NCBI GenBank assembly: GCA_003133205.1
Contig: PKWK01000027.1
Span: 1-10,765 of the forward strand
Length of the DNA stretch: 10,765 bases
Origin: Granulicella sp.
Lineage (GTDB): Bacteria > Acidobacteriota > Terriglobia > Terriglobales > Acidobacteriaceae
Direction: 5' to 3'
Part shown: in pieces, positions 4,039 through 10,765 of the stretch
Layout: each line of letters starts with the position of its first letter
Numbering within the stretch: position 1 is the first letter of the stretch
Made by a program: the position numbers and the translations under genes
The notes under the pieces: model-generated
What the model was told of the DNA's origin: nothing
Databases searched by the model: none
Seen by the model: only the letters and a program-made list of their open reading frames with translations

Positions 4039-6135
4039 TCAATGCTTGGCGATCTCCGCCGAATCCACCATCCGCGGCTGCACCACGATGCCGTCGAACA
4101 ACGTCGCCGCCACCAGGTGGTCGCCCACCGGGCGCACGAATCGCAGGTTCCACTTCGTGTCCCACGAGGTAACCTCCTTGGACAAAGCCTCCACCGCGAA
4201 CGCCGTCGTCGCTGGCTCGTCCGTCGTCACCAGCACGCGATCCGCAGGCTCGTCGTAATAAAGGCTGTTGACATTGCGCACATACAGATTCTTCAGCGTC
4301 TGCCAGTTCGCGCCCTTGTCGGCCGAGAAGTATACGCCGTCCCGATCGCCGACCCAGACACCGCCGTGCTGATCGACCGACAGCGCCAGAACCTGCATCA
4401 CCTTCGCCGGCAGAGCCACCGCTTGCCAAGTATCGCCGCCGTCGACCGACATCTCCACCGCGCCCAGGCTCGCCGCCACCACGTTCCCCTTCGACGCAGC
4501 CACAAAGCGCCATTCGCCCACTGGAATCGAGGCCACCAGATTCCACGTCAGCCCACTCGATACGCTGCGCAGCACCCCTTGCGAGGTCGCCGCGTACAGT
4601 GTCTCTCCCGTCAACGCAAAACCGTAGACGCTCCCATCGAAGCTCTTGAGCGGCACAGCCGCAACCGCAACACGCGCCTTCGCAACCTGCCGCTGTTTCG
4701 CCGCTGGTCGCCCTCGCCCCGCCTTCCGCATTGGCTTCGTCTTGCTTGCCGCTGCGGACGCCGTGGCTGGCGCCGTAGCAACCTTCGCATCCTCTCCAGC
4801 ACGCAGCCAAGCCGCGTCCTTGAGCCGATAAATCCCGCGCTCTGTGCCTGCCAGCATGGTTCCGTCCGGAGCCTGGCCGAGACTGAACACGTCATGTCCA
4901 TCCAGCCCGTCGCTGAGATGCGACCAACTCAGCCCGCCCGTGTGGCTCACAAACACGCCGCCCGAGTCCTTGTCGTTGACCACGCCGACATACACGGTTG
5001 CGGGATGCTGCGCGTCTCCGGCAAAGGCGGTAATCTGACGCGCTGAAAAGCCGTCGTTCGATGGCAGAAAGCTGTCGCCCCCATCGTCGCTCGCCAGCAC
5101 ACCTCGACGATCGGTCGCGAGCAGCACATGTTTCGAGTCTGTCGGATCCACAAACACGTCGTTCACAATCACGTCCGGCCGCGTGGTCTGAATCCAGAAC
5201 TTCCCCGCATCGAACGTGCGATACAGGCCCTCCGTCGTCCCTGCAAACACGGTGTCAAGATTGTTAGGGTCCTGCATCAGTACCCGCGTGCGGCGCGCCG
5301 TAGATGGAATGCCCTGCACCTTCTCAAACCTCGCCCCGCTGTCTTCGCTCTTGTAGATTCCTGAGCAAGCGCTCAAGTACACCACGTTCGATTGCTTCGG
5401 ATCGACGAGGATCGAAAACACGTCCGAGTCCTCGATAATTCCCTGCTTGGTATTCGTCCACGTACTTCCGCCATCGGTCGTCTTCCAGGGAAGATGCCAC
5501 GTGCCGGCATAAATAATATTGGGATCGACAGGATCGACCGCAAGCGACTCAACCTCGTGAATCTCTGCGTTGTCCCTTGGGCTGATCCTCTCCCAGTGGC
5601 CTCCATTGTCCGTCGAGCGGAAAACTCCCTCGAGCGTGCCTGCCACCAGTATCTTTGGGTCCGATGGAGCAGAAGTCAGCGCGCGGACTGACTGCCCGCG
5701 CATCTCCGGCTGGCTCGTCCACGTAACGCCGCCATCGTTGCTGATATAAAGACCGCCGTCGGGATGGTTCAGATCGGCCAGCACCCACGCTCCCACGGCG
5801 AGATGCTTCGGATCCGCTGGATCGACAAGGATGCTGTCGATGACCAGATCGTCTCGATTGCCGACGCGTGCAAGACGCTCCCACTTTTTGCCGCCGTCCC
5901 GCGACTGATAGATCCAACCATTCGCCGCGCCCAGGTAGAGATGTGCGTGATCCCGGGGGTCTGCCGCAAAGGCGCGCGCGGACCCGCCATCTGGTCCAAA
6001 CGGGAACCACGAGACGGCGTGAATCTGAGGGCAAACAAAACCAAAGATCAGAACAACCCAAAGTCGGTGAAGCCGGCGCAATCTGTAATTCAACGGTGTG
6101 GTCCCATCCAGTCGCGTATTCTCCCTAGAATACAA
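4039..6135 (-). CDS. Exported Asp-box (BNR/sortilin-like) beta-propeller protein
   Basis: A protein of up to 698 residues with eleven Asp-box-like motifs (SxDxGxxW), near residues 78, 132, 174, 219, 263, 307, 349, 397, 524, 563 and 604, examples being SRDGGKKW, SNDGGVTW and SVDGGDTW. Such repeats build beta-propellers of the BNR/VPS10-sortilin or YCF48-like kind. Repeats with VDPxDPxxxYAGT between boxes fit this fold. No catalytic set is evident, so a binding or scaffold role outside the cytoplasm is more likely than glycosidase activity. A signal peptide is visible: basic start, hydrophobic WVVLIFGFV, likely cleavage after IHA (residue 40). Residues 451-493 form an Ala/Lys/Arg-rich linker with GRGRP at 473-477 between an eight-box and a three-box part. 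The start is uncertain: the frame opens with TTG at 6135, but TTG at 6093 has GGGA 8 nt upstream and gives a cleaner signal peptide (684 residues). It follows the OmpA-like gene, behind a terminator-like hairpin. Confidence 0.85.
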   Translation of the reverse strand: MYSRENTRLDGTTPLNYRLRRLHRLWVVLIFGFVCPQIHAVSWFPFGPDGGSARAFAADPRDHAHLYLGAANGWIYQSRDGGKKWERLARVGNRDDLVIDSILVDPADPKHLAVGAWVLADLNHPDGGLYISNDGGVTWTSQPEMRGQSVRALTSAPSDPKILVAGTLEGVFRSTDNGGHWERISPRDNAEIHEVESLAVDPVDPNIIYAGTWHLPWKTTDGGSTWTNTKQGIIEDSDVFSILVDPKQSNVVYLSACSGIYKSEDSGARFEKVQGIPSTARRTRVLMQDPNNLDTVFAGTTEGLYRTFDAGKFWIQTTRPDVIVNDVFVDPTDSKHVLLATDRRGVLASDDGGDSFLPSNDGFSARQITAFAGDAQHPATVYVGVVNDKDSGGVFVSHTGGLSWSHLSDGLDGHDVFSLGQAPDGTMLAGTERGIYRLKDAAWLRAGEDAKVATAPATASAAASKTKPMRKAGRGRPAAKQRQVAKARVAVAAVPLKSFDGSVYGFALTGETLYAATSQGVLRSVSSGLTWNLVASIPVGEWRFVAASKGNVVAASLGAVEMSVDGGDTWQAVALPAKVMQVLALSVDQHGGVWVGDRDGVYFSADKGANWQTLKNLYVRNVNSLYYDEPADRVLVTTDEPATTAFAVEALSKEVTSWDTKWNLRFVRPVGDHLVAATLFDGIVVQPRMVDSAEIAKH
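6116..6133 (-). promoter_or_regulatory. Inverted repeat with an SD-like loop at the start of the propeller gene
   Basis: GTATTCT (6116-6122) and AGAATAC (6127-6133) are exact inverted copies with a 4-nt loop. On the minus strand the loop reads AGGG and, with the next arm, gives AGGGAG, the best Shine-Dalgarno-like sequence near the gene start. A fold here could expose or hide the ribosome site, or the repeat could be an operator. It overlaps the first possible start codon (TTG 6135), which favours the downstream start at 6093. Confidence 0.35.
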
Positions 6136-6173
6136 GGTCTTATCGATCTATTTCACGTGCGTATACCAGCACA

Positions 6174-6205
6174 AAGGCTGACTGGGTACCTACCCAGTCA
6201 GCCTT
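6174..6205 (-). terminator. Strong 15-bp hairpin terminator after the OmpA-like gene
   Basis: AAGGCTGACTGGGTA (6174-6188) and TACCCAGTCAGCCTT (6191-6205) are perfect inverted copies separated by CC; in RNA the innermost pairs would open to give a normal loop. On the minus strand it lies 29 nt after the OmpA-like gene's stop and is followed by only a short T-run (CCTTTGTG), so it is a strong stem with a weak tail. It separates the OmpA-like gene from the propeller gene. Confidence 0.6.
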
Positions 6206-6234
6206 CTGCGCTACTTTCAGTCGCTTGGTTGTTA

Positions 6235-7917
6235 CTACTTGTGCACCTTCTTCGCTGGCGGAGTCCGAGGCACCCCCTTCACTGCCGTCTCGTCCACTGC
6301 CGTTGCGTTTGCGGCGGGGTTGGTTGCGCCGGCGGGAACCAGGCTCGTCGTAACTGTCTGAGCGTCGTCCGTTCCGGTGTAGACCGTGATGCGTGAAGCA
6401 TCAATCCCCTTCTCCGTGACGAGGTAGTCCTTCGTGTTGACTGCACGTGAAGCGGCAGCACTCGGCTTCGGATGCTTCAGCTTTGCAGTCCTGGCGTCTA
6501 CCTTCTGCTCTTTGGCGTTTTCGTTGCCAACCAGCGAAAGCTTGGCGTCGGAGGACCGCTGTAGAGCGAGGGCAACGTCGTCGAGGCAGGCCTTGGCTTC
6601 GTTGTCCACACGCCTCGGACGCCTGGCATCACGCTCGAAGCTTACCGAGCAGAGGCTGGACGCCATGGGCGCTGCGGGAGGAGGAATCGCCGGCCCGTTC
6701 ACGGTAACCGTGGCCATCTTGGAATCGCTCTTCCCGAGGTCGTCGACCACATTGCAAGTTACGGTAACGGAAGTATTGCTTCCCGCCGCCACACTTGGTG
6801 CAGTCAAAGTCGCCGTGGAGGTTGTTCCGCTGACCGACCCGGAGGTCGCGCTATAGCTGTAGGTCAGAGGACGGTTCTGCGGGCTGGACGCGCTCGCCGT
6901 GATCGTTGAGGATCCACCTGAATCGACCGTCGACGGATTCGCCGTGCAGGCCGACATCGTCGGTGGGTCAAACGGCTTGACCGTAAACTGCCCAGTGCAG
7001 TCGGCTGACTGTCCCGGCTTCGGCCCTTCGGTCACGTGACCCGTTACCGTATAGGTACCAGGTGCCGCGGTCTTGGTGTCGATGTTGGCAGTGCTCGACG
7101 TTCCCGAGATGGCGCCGCCGGTGGAGGTCCACGTGTAGGTCGGCATCTTCTTCGGGTTCAGATTCATGGCCGTGCCGGTGACCGTGATCGGGTCACCCGG
7201 GTAGACGCTCGTCGGGGCGACGGAGCAACTGTACGTAACTGGCGGCGGCGGGATGATGTGGCCAAAGTGGACCACGATGCCGGTGCTCAGTTCAATTGCA
7301 TCCAGGTTGGCGCGACCGCCAAGAATTCCGCCGGTCGGGATGCTGACAGCAGGACCGAAGTCAGCATGCATATAACGATAATCAGCCTGGAACAGACGGA
7401 GGCTGAATCGGTTGTCGGCGAACGGAAGGTCGTAGTCCATACCTCCGCCGACGGTCAGCGCCGGACCCCATCGGTAGGGCTCGTGCTCGAGCGTCGCGGG
7501 GACCTCGCTGTTTGGGCCGCCCAGTCTCGAAGCGCCAACCAGGCCGTGCGCAAACAGGGTGAAGTTCTCCATCGGCAGGCGGGCAATTACGCCCACGGAC
7601 GCCCCCGACATGCCGTCGTTCACACCATCCGGATGATTCGAATAGATGAACTCTCCACCAAAGTAGTTATTGAAGTAATATGCGCCGCTACCGATCGCAC
7701 CAAGATTGATGGAAGAGTACGGTATGCCCGAGGGCTGAACCCGTCCATGGGCTCCGAAATAGGAATACCCCATAAAGATATCCACGCGCGACGGGTTTAT
7801 CCCTGACGCCGGGGCGGTTGGGGCGGGTGTCTGTGCACCCAGGCTTGCTACACCAAGGCTAACTGCACACGCAGCCAGCAGGAACCGGCCAAGACTGCGA
7901 AACGGGCGATAAGTCAT
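6235..7917 (-). CDS. OmpA-like outer-membrane protein with two Ig-like domains
   Basis: A 560-residue envelope protein. Residues 1-28 are a signal peptide (RFLLAACAVSLGVASLGA, cleavage before Q29). Residues about 43-220 resemble an OmpA-type beta-barrel: alternating strands, aromatic girdle residues, end GIVVHFGH. A PPPP hinge leads to two Ig/PKD-like domains, about 226-314 and 318-407, each with paired cysteines (C231/C307 and C324/C388). A second proline hinge precedes a C-terminal OmpA/MotB-like domain (about 423-530) containing LSLVGNENAKEQ and ASRAVNTKDYLVTEKGIDASRI. The conserved Arg of the peptidoglycan-binding helix is present (SRAVNTKDYL), but the usual Asp of GHTD is Asn in GNEN, so binding may be weakened. 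The tail from 531 is Ala/Thr-rich and then basic. The ATG at 7917 is chosen over one 14 codons upstream because GGAGGA (7924-7929) sits 6 nt before it and the signal peptide then starts properly. It probably links outer membrane to cell wall. Confidence 0.85.
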   Translation of the reverse strand: MTYRPFRSLGRFLLAACAVSLGVASLGAQTPAPTAPASGINPSRVDIFMGYSYFGAHGRVQPSGIPYSSINLGAIGSGAYYFNNYFGGEFIYSNHPDGVNDGMSGASVGVIARLPMENFTLFAHGLVGASRLGGPNSEVPATLEHEPYRWGPALTVGGGMDYDLPFADNRFSLRLFQADYRYMHADFGPAVSIPTGGILGGRANLDAIELSTGIVVHFGHIIPPPPVTYSCSVAPTSVYPGDPITVTGTAMNLNPKKMPTYTWTSTGGAISGTSSTANIDTKTAAPGTYTVTGHVTEGPKPGQSADCTGQFTVKPFDPPTMSACTANPSTVDSGGSSTITASASSPQNRPLTYSYSATSGSVSGTTSTATLTAPSVAAGSNTSVTVTCNVVDDLGKSDSKMATVTVNGPAIPPPAAPMASSLCSVSFERDARRPRRVDNEAKACLDDVALALQRSSDAKLSLVGNENAKEQKVDARTAKLKHPKPSAAASRAVNTKDYLVTEKGIDASRITVYTGTDDAQTVTTSLVPAGATNPAANATAVDETAVKGVPRTPPAKKVHK

Positions 7918-7923
7918 TCGACT

Positions 7924-7973
7924 TCCTCCACTCAAATTACTTGTTAATAGAGAGTGCAATAGTTCGCACTCAA
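7924..7973 (-). promoter_or_regulatory. Ribosome site and tentative promoter with inverted repeat for the OmpA-like gene
   Basis: On the minus strand, GGAGGA (7929-7924) is a strong Shine-Dalgarno site that fixes the start at 7917. Upstream lie TTGAGT (7973-7968) and TATTAA (7949-7944), 18 nt apart, each matching consensus at 4 of 6 positions. An exact inverted repeat, GAGTGC with GCACTC 8 nt apart (7952-7971), fills most of the spacer between them, as an operator might. The ribosome site is firm; promoter and operator are tentative. Confidence 0.35.
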
Positions 7974-8153
7974 AACTTCTGAAATCAGGTCAACCAGAGT
8001 GTACCGCAGTTGCCCGCCATGTCTAGGGAAAAAATGCACCCTAATTCATACAGTAGAAGCATTTACCGCCAGGGCCCGATTTCCTCGCGGGAAAATCAAA
8101 TTCTGGCTCCGGCAATCAGTTCATCAAATTGTCGGTGGAACTCTAATCCTTCC

Positions 8154-8771
8154 TTACGACAAATTCAACGTCTTTCTGACCGTTCCACGCTCCTGTTGAA
8201 TCTTTTCTTGCAACAAAGTAATTGCATATAACAACTGCTCCGGCCGCGGCGGACAACCCGGAACATAAATGTCCACCGGAATAATCTGGTTCACACCCTG
8301 AAGCAAGGCGTAGTTATTGAAGACCCCGCCCGACGTCGCGCAAGCGCCCATCGAGATCACCCATTTCGGCTCAGGCATCTGCTCATACAACCGGCGAATC
8401 ACCGGAGCCATCTTCTGAGAAACCCGCCCGGCGACAATCATCAGGTCGCTCTGCCGGGGAGACGGCCGGAATACCTCCGCGCCAAACCGCGCAATGTCAT
8501 ATCTCGAGCCACCCATCGACATCATTTCGATGGCGCAGCACGCCAAGCCAAAGGTCATCGGCCACACCGAGTTCTTTCGTACCCAGTTGATCGCCGCATC
8601 CAGCGAGGCCAGCACAATCCCCTCCGGCTGGTCGTAGCCCCAGTTCACCTCGTTCAACTTCTCGCGGTTCTTGCCGAAGCTGTCGAGCGATCCAAAGAAA
8701 TAGCGATCATTCTTCTGGGGGCCAGCCAAAGAGCCGCCAGTGCCGGAATTCTGTTCGGGGGAAGGAATCAT
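8154..8771 (-). CDS. nuoB: NADH-quinone oxidoreductase subunit B
   Basis: This 205-residue protein is the complex I subunit that holds iron-sulfur cluster N2, the last electron carrier before quinone, at the junction of the peripheral and membrane arms. All four cluster ligands are present: C78 and C79 in [11 protein letters not shown]144 in [11 protein letters not shown], and C173 in [12 protein letters not shown]. Other family signatures are [22 protein letters not shown] and [19 protein letters not shown]. The first 45 residues are a Ser/Gly/Asn-rich extension before the conserved core. The gene is solitary here: glnD lies upstream and the OmpA-like gene downstream, with no other nuo gene in the window, whereas nuoB commonly sits in a nuoA-N operon. 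No Shine-Dalgarno sequence precedes the ATG and a TATACT box lies 10 nt upstream, so the mRNA may be leaderless. Menaquinone from the futalosine pathway (mqnE nearby) would be the expected acceptor. Confidence 0.95.
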   Translation of the reverse strand: MIPSPEQNSGTGGSLAGPQKNDRYFFGSLDSFGKNREKLNEVNWGYDQPEGIVLASLDAAINWVRKNSVWPMTFGLACCAIEMMSMGGSRYDIARFGAEVFRPSPRQSDLMIVAGRVSQKMAPVIRRLYEQMPEPKWVISMGACATSGGVFNNYALLQGVNQIIPVDIYVPGCPPRPEQLLYAITLLQEKIQQERGTVRKTLNLS

Positions 8772-8781
8772 GTGTAACGAC

Positions 8782-8787
8782 AGTATA
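8782..8787 (-). promoter_or_regulatory. Possible -10 box for leaderless nuoB
   Basis: TATACT on the minus strand ends 10 nt before the nuoB ATG (8771). With the usual 6-7 nt from the -10 to the start site, transcription would begin about three bases before the ATG. The region at the -35 position is only CCGGAT (17-nt spacing), a poor match, so this rests on the -10 and the missing ribosome site. Confidence 0.3.
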
Positions 8788-8946
8788 AATCTATTAAGAC
8801 GGTAATCCGGTTTATTTAGCCGATTATGAGCAGCAATTACCCAACACCGGGAACATCTTTCCTACTACTCATTGGTGCGATGCAGTCACTGCGCCTCCGG
8901 TTGGCCGGCTCCTGCGATTTCTGTTTCCCCGCTCAACCTGTCCCCA

Positions 8947-8977
8947 GGGATGGTCCATCCCGCCGGAATTCTCCGGC
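8947..8977 (-). terminator. Tandem palindromes after glnD, possible terminator
   Basis: Two inverted repeats abut downstream of the glnD stop: GCCGGA/TCCGGC with loop ATTC (8962-8977), then GGGATGG/CCATCCC around a single base (8947-8961). They begin 6 nt after the stop codon on the minus strand. No T-run follows either, so intrinsic termination is unproven; Rho-dependent ending or 3'-end protection is possible. Confidence 0.35.
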
Positions 8978-8983
8978 CCCGCG

Positions 8984-10765
8984 CTATCCGGCGTTTGCCT
9001 CGATCCTCGCCAGCAGAGCCTTCTTCAGTTCCATTTCCTGGTCCGTATCCAGCTTGGTACCGTCCCGGGTTACATAAAAGACATCGATCGCAGTCTCGCC
9101 CTCGGTATCCACCAAAGCGACCTCGATATTGCACACACTCTCCGCCAGCGCCAGACTGACCGCGCGCAGCAACCCAGGCATGTCCTGGGCCACCACCTGC
9201 AGTAGCGTGCTGTGCGACGACGCATCGTCATCGAAATCCACCCGGGTCTGGACCACCACCTTCGGCGCCTTCCTCCGCCCGCGCCGCCGACCGGTTAGGA
9301 GTTTCTCTACCGCGAGCTTTCCGGCCATCACATCGTGGACGCTCTCCACGAACGCCGCGTGCTCCGAAGTATTCATCTCCAGCGTGCGAAAGGTGTCGGT
9401 GAACCGGAAGCTGTCCACCACAACCCCCTGCCGGTTCGAAAACGCGTCTGCCGTGACAATATTCATTCCCCAGCCCGCCAGCGCGCCGGCCATGTCCGCA
9501 AACAGCAGGGCCCGATCCGGCGTCACCAGCGTAATTTCGCTCGTCCCCAGTGCATAGTGAAACTCGAGCTGCACCTTATCTTTCTCGAACCGCTGCGCCA
9601 TCTCGAAGTGCATTCGCACCTGTTCCGGCGTTCGCGTGCGCAGATATCGCTCCGGAAAGCCCTCCAGAAACGCCTCCACCTCCGCCCGCTTGCCGGGCAG
9701 CACAGCCACCACCCGATGCACCAGTTCCTTGCCGACTCGTGCGCCCACGCGCTCGTCATCCACGCTACGATCCAGATAGTTCGCGGTTGCGAGATACAGC
9801 CGCCACAGGTTCTCCGCCTTCCACGGTGTCAACGCGTCTGGGTGGACCGCATCGATGTCCGCGTAGGTAAACAGGGTCAGCATCCGCAGCGCCTCCGGGG
9901 TCTGCACCTTGCCCGCAAACGTGCGCACCGTCTCCAGATCGAAGATGTCCCGTCGCAGCGCCGCCGACATCTCCAGATGGTTGCGAATCAGTCCCAGCAC
10001 CAACTCGCTCTCGTACGCATCCAACTCCAGCCGCCCGGCCACGCTCTCCGCCATGCGCGCGCTCTCCCGCGCGTGGTCGCCCGTGCTCCTGCCCTTGCCG
10101 GTGTCGTGGAGCAGCGCCCCCAGGTACAACAGATCCGGGTGTTGGACATCGCGCAGAATCCCGCCAAAACGCGTCGCCCACTCGCCCATTGGGCCCGCCT
10201 GCTCCGTCGCCAGACCATGCAGCGTGTCGATCAGCACCATGGTATGTTCGTCCACCGTATAGCGGTGGTAGGCATCGCGTATCACCAGCGCATCGATCCC
10301 GTGAAACTCCGGGATCAGCAACTCAAGAAACCCTAGCGCGTGCATCGCCCGCAGCGCGTTCCCAGCATGGGGTCCCAGCAGAATCTCCCGCAGGTGCCGC
10401 CATAGAACCGGCCCCTCCTCGAGATGCGTCGACAGCAGAGGCAGCGCCTGCGACATCCGCTCCTCGCTCCTGCGATCCAGCAGGCAGCCCGTCCCGGACA
10501 TCACCGCAAACAATTGCAGCACCACCTCCGGATCCTGCGCTGGATCGCCCGTGGTCCCGATCGCTCCATTCAAAATCGCCCGCCCGCTTTCCACCCGATA
10601 CCCGACTGGTGCAGGCTCCACCCGCCGTCGCGCCTTCGAAAGACCCGGCAGAGCCCATCGCCCAGCCCGCTGCTTGGTCGGCACAGTTTCCAGCATCTGG
10701 ATCAAGCGCCGTTCCACGCTTCTGGCATGGCGGAAGTAGAGCCGCATCCAGTACGCTGCGTCCGC
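8984..10765 (-). CDS. glnD: PII uridylyltransferase/uridylyl-removing enzyme, C-terminal two-thirds
   Basis: GlnD senses glutamine and adds or removes UMP on PII proteins, setting glutamine synthetase activity and nitrogen gene expression. The frame runs off the right edge (in-frame codons for ADAAYW precede the first visible Met at 10747), so the N-terminal nucleotidyltransferase domain lies outside; 593 residues are visible. Numbering from that Met, residues 1-150 are the helical region after the transferase domain. The HD domain spans about 160-300, with H161 in HRYTVDEHT and H214-D215 in LLHDTGKG, followed by GDHARESA and LIRNHLEM. It performs uridylyl removal. Two ACT domains follow, about 402-475 (EITLVTPDRALLFADMAGAL) and 514-587 (TLLQVVAQDMPGLLRAVSLA), the glutamine-sensing part. 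A basic stretch (GRRRGRRKAPK, 486-496) links them. The stop is TAG at 8986-8984. No PII (glnB/glnK) gene or glutamine synthetase is in the window. Apart from the cut by the edge the gene appears intact. Confidence 0.93.
   Translation of the reverse strand, partial: ADAAYWMRLYFRHARSVERRLIQMLETVPTKQRAGRWALPGLSKARRRVEPAPVGYRVESGRAILNGAIGTTGDPAQDPEVVLQLFAVMSGTGCLLDRRSEERMSQALPLLSTHLEEGPVLWRHLREILLGPHAGNALRAMHALGFLELLIPEFHGIDALVIRDAYHRYTVDEHTMVLIDTLHGLATEQAGPMGEWATRFGGILRDVQHPDLLYLGALLHDTGKGRSTGDHARESARMAESVAGRLELDAYESELVLGLIRNHLEMSAALRRDIFDLETVRTFAGKVQTPEALRMLTLFTYADIDAVHPDALTPWKAENLWRLYLATANYLDRSVDDERVGARVGKELVHRVVAVLPGKRAEVEAFLEGFPERYLRTRTPEQVRMHFEMAQRFEKDKVQLEFHYALGTSEITLVTPDRALLFADMAGALAGWGMNIVTADAFSNRQGVVVDSFRFTDTFRTLEMNTSEHAAFVESVHDVMAGKLAVEKLLTGRRRGRRKAPKVVVQTRVDFDDDASSHSTLLQVVAQDMPGLLRAVSLALAESVCNIEVALVDTEGETAIDVFYVTRDGTKLDTDQEMELKKALLARIEANAG

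Noticed and set aside
2610..4172. Long plus-strand frame opposite mqnE
   Set aside because: It is antisense to a clear radical SAM gene, has an Arg/His-rich composition and no family signature; typical of the frame opposite a GC-rich gene.
3947..4810. 287-residue minus-strand frame inside the propeller gene
   Set aside because: Gly/Arg/Cys-rich translation in another frame of a gene with eleven Asp boxes; it only shares the MELT end near mqnE.
7036..7806. 256-residue plus-strand frame opposite the OmpA-like gene
   Set aside because: Arg/Val-rich antisense translation with no recognisable domain; the minus-strand frame has a signal peptide, strong ribosome site and domain structure.
7952..7971. 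CIRCE (HrcA) operator
   Set aside because: CIRCE is GCACTC-N9-GAGTGC within longer arms; here the arms are in the reverse order with N8.
9335..10336. 333-residue plus-strand frame opposite glnD
   Set aside because: Arg/His/Gln-rich antisense translation of a gene with clear HD and ACT domains.

Overview
The window looks like chromosomal DNA from an Acidobacteriota bacterium, probably family Acidobacteriaceae (Terriglobus/Granulicella/Edaphobacter-like). This is inference: a futalosine-pathway menaquinone gene (mqnE), a lone nuoB, a long exported Asp-box propeller protein, an OmpA-like protein with internal Ig-like domains, GC-rich genes with strongly C-ending codons, and intergenic hairpin elements of a kind I recall, unverified, from these genomes. 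No taxonomic marker such as rRNA is present.

Layout. Bases 1-2169 (+ strand) hold the 3' part of an adenine-type DNA methyltransferase with a C-terminal Mrr-like nuclease-type domain, broken in this sequence by a one-base frameshift near 1039-1040, followed by a start/stop-overlapping gene for a small two-helix membrane protein of unknown function. Bases 2170-2798 form a convergent intergenic region with no convincing gene but much structure: a perfect GC-rich hairpin, consensus promoter hexamers at the wrong spacing, a nested hairpin, three degenerate 30-nt repeats, a large hairpin, and two very small possible ORFs. From 2799 to the right edge every gene is on the minus strand. In transcription order these are glnD (5' end outside the window), nuoB, an OmpA-like Ig-domain outer-membrane protein, an exported 11-Asp-box beta-propeller protein, and mqnE. 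The spacers are 88 to 317 nt and contain hairpins, so these look like mostly separate transcription units rather than one operon.

How the genes relate. mqnE (menaquinone synthesis) and nuoB (complex I, which reduces quinone) fit the same respiratory chain. GlnD is the PII-based nitrogen sensor. The OmpA-like and propeller proteins belong to the envelope. The methyltransferase region is the accessory part: its specificity segment differs in base composition from its flanks, as expected for a swapped target-recognition domain.

Most notable: the mosaic and frameshifted methyltransferase-nuclease fusion coupled to a membrane protein; the composite intergenic element at 2333-2784; an AT-hook-like polybasic linker inside the exported propeller protein; and a solitary nuoB with features of a leaderless mRNA. 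I found no CRISPR array, transposase, tRNA or rRNA, and nothing I can defend as a wholly new system.
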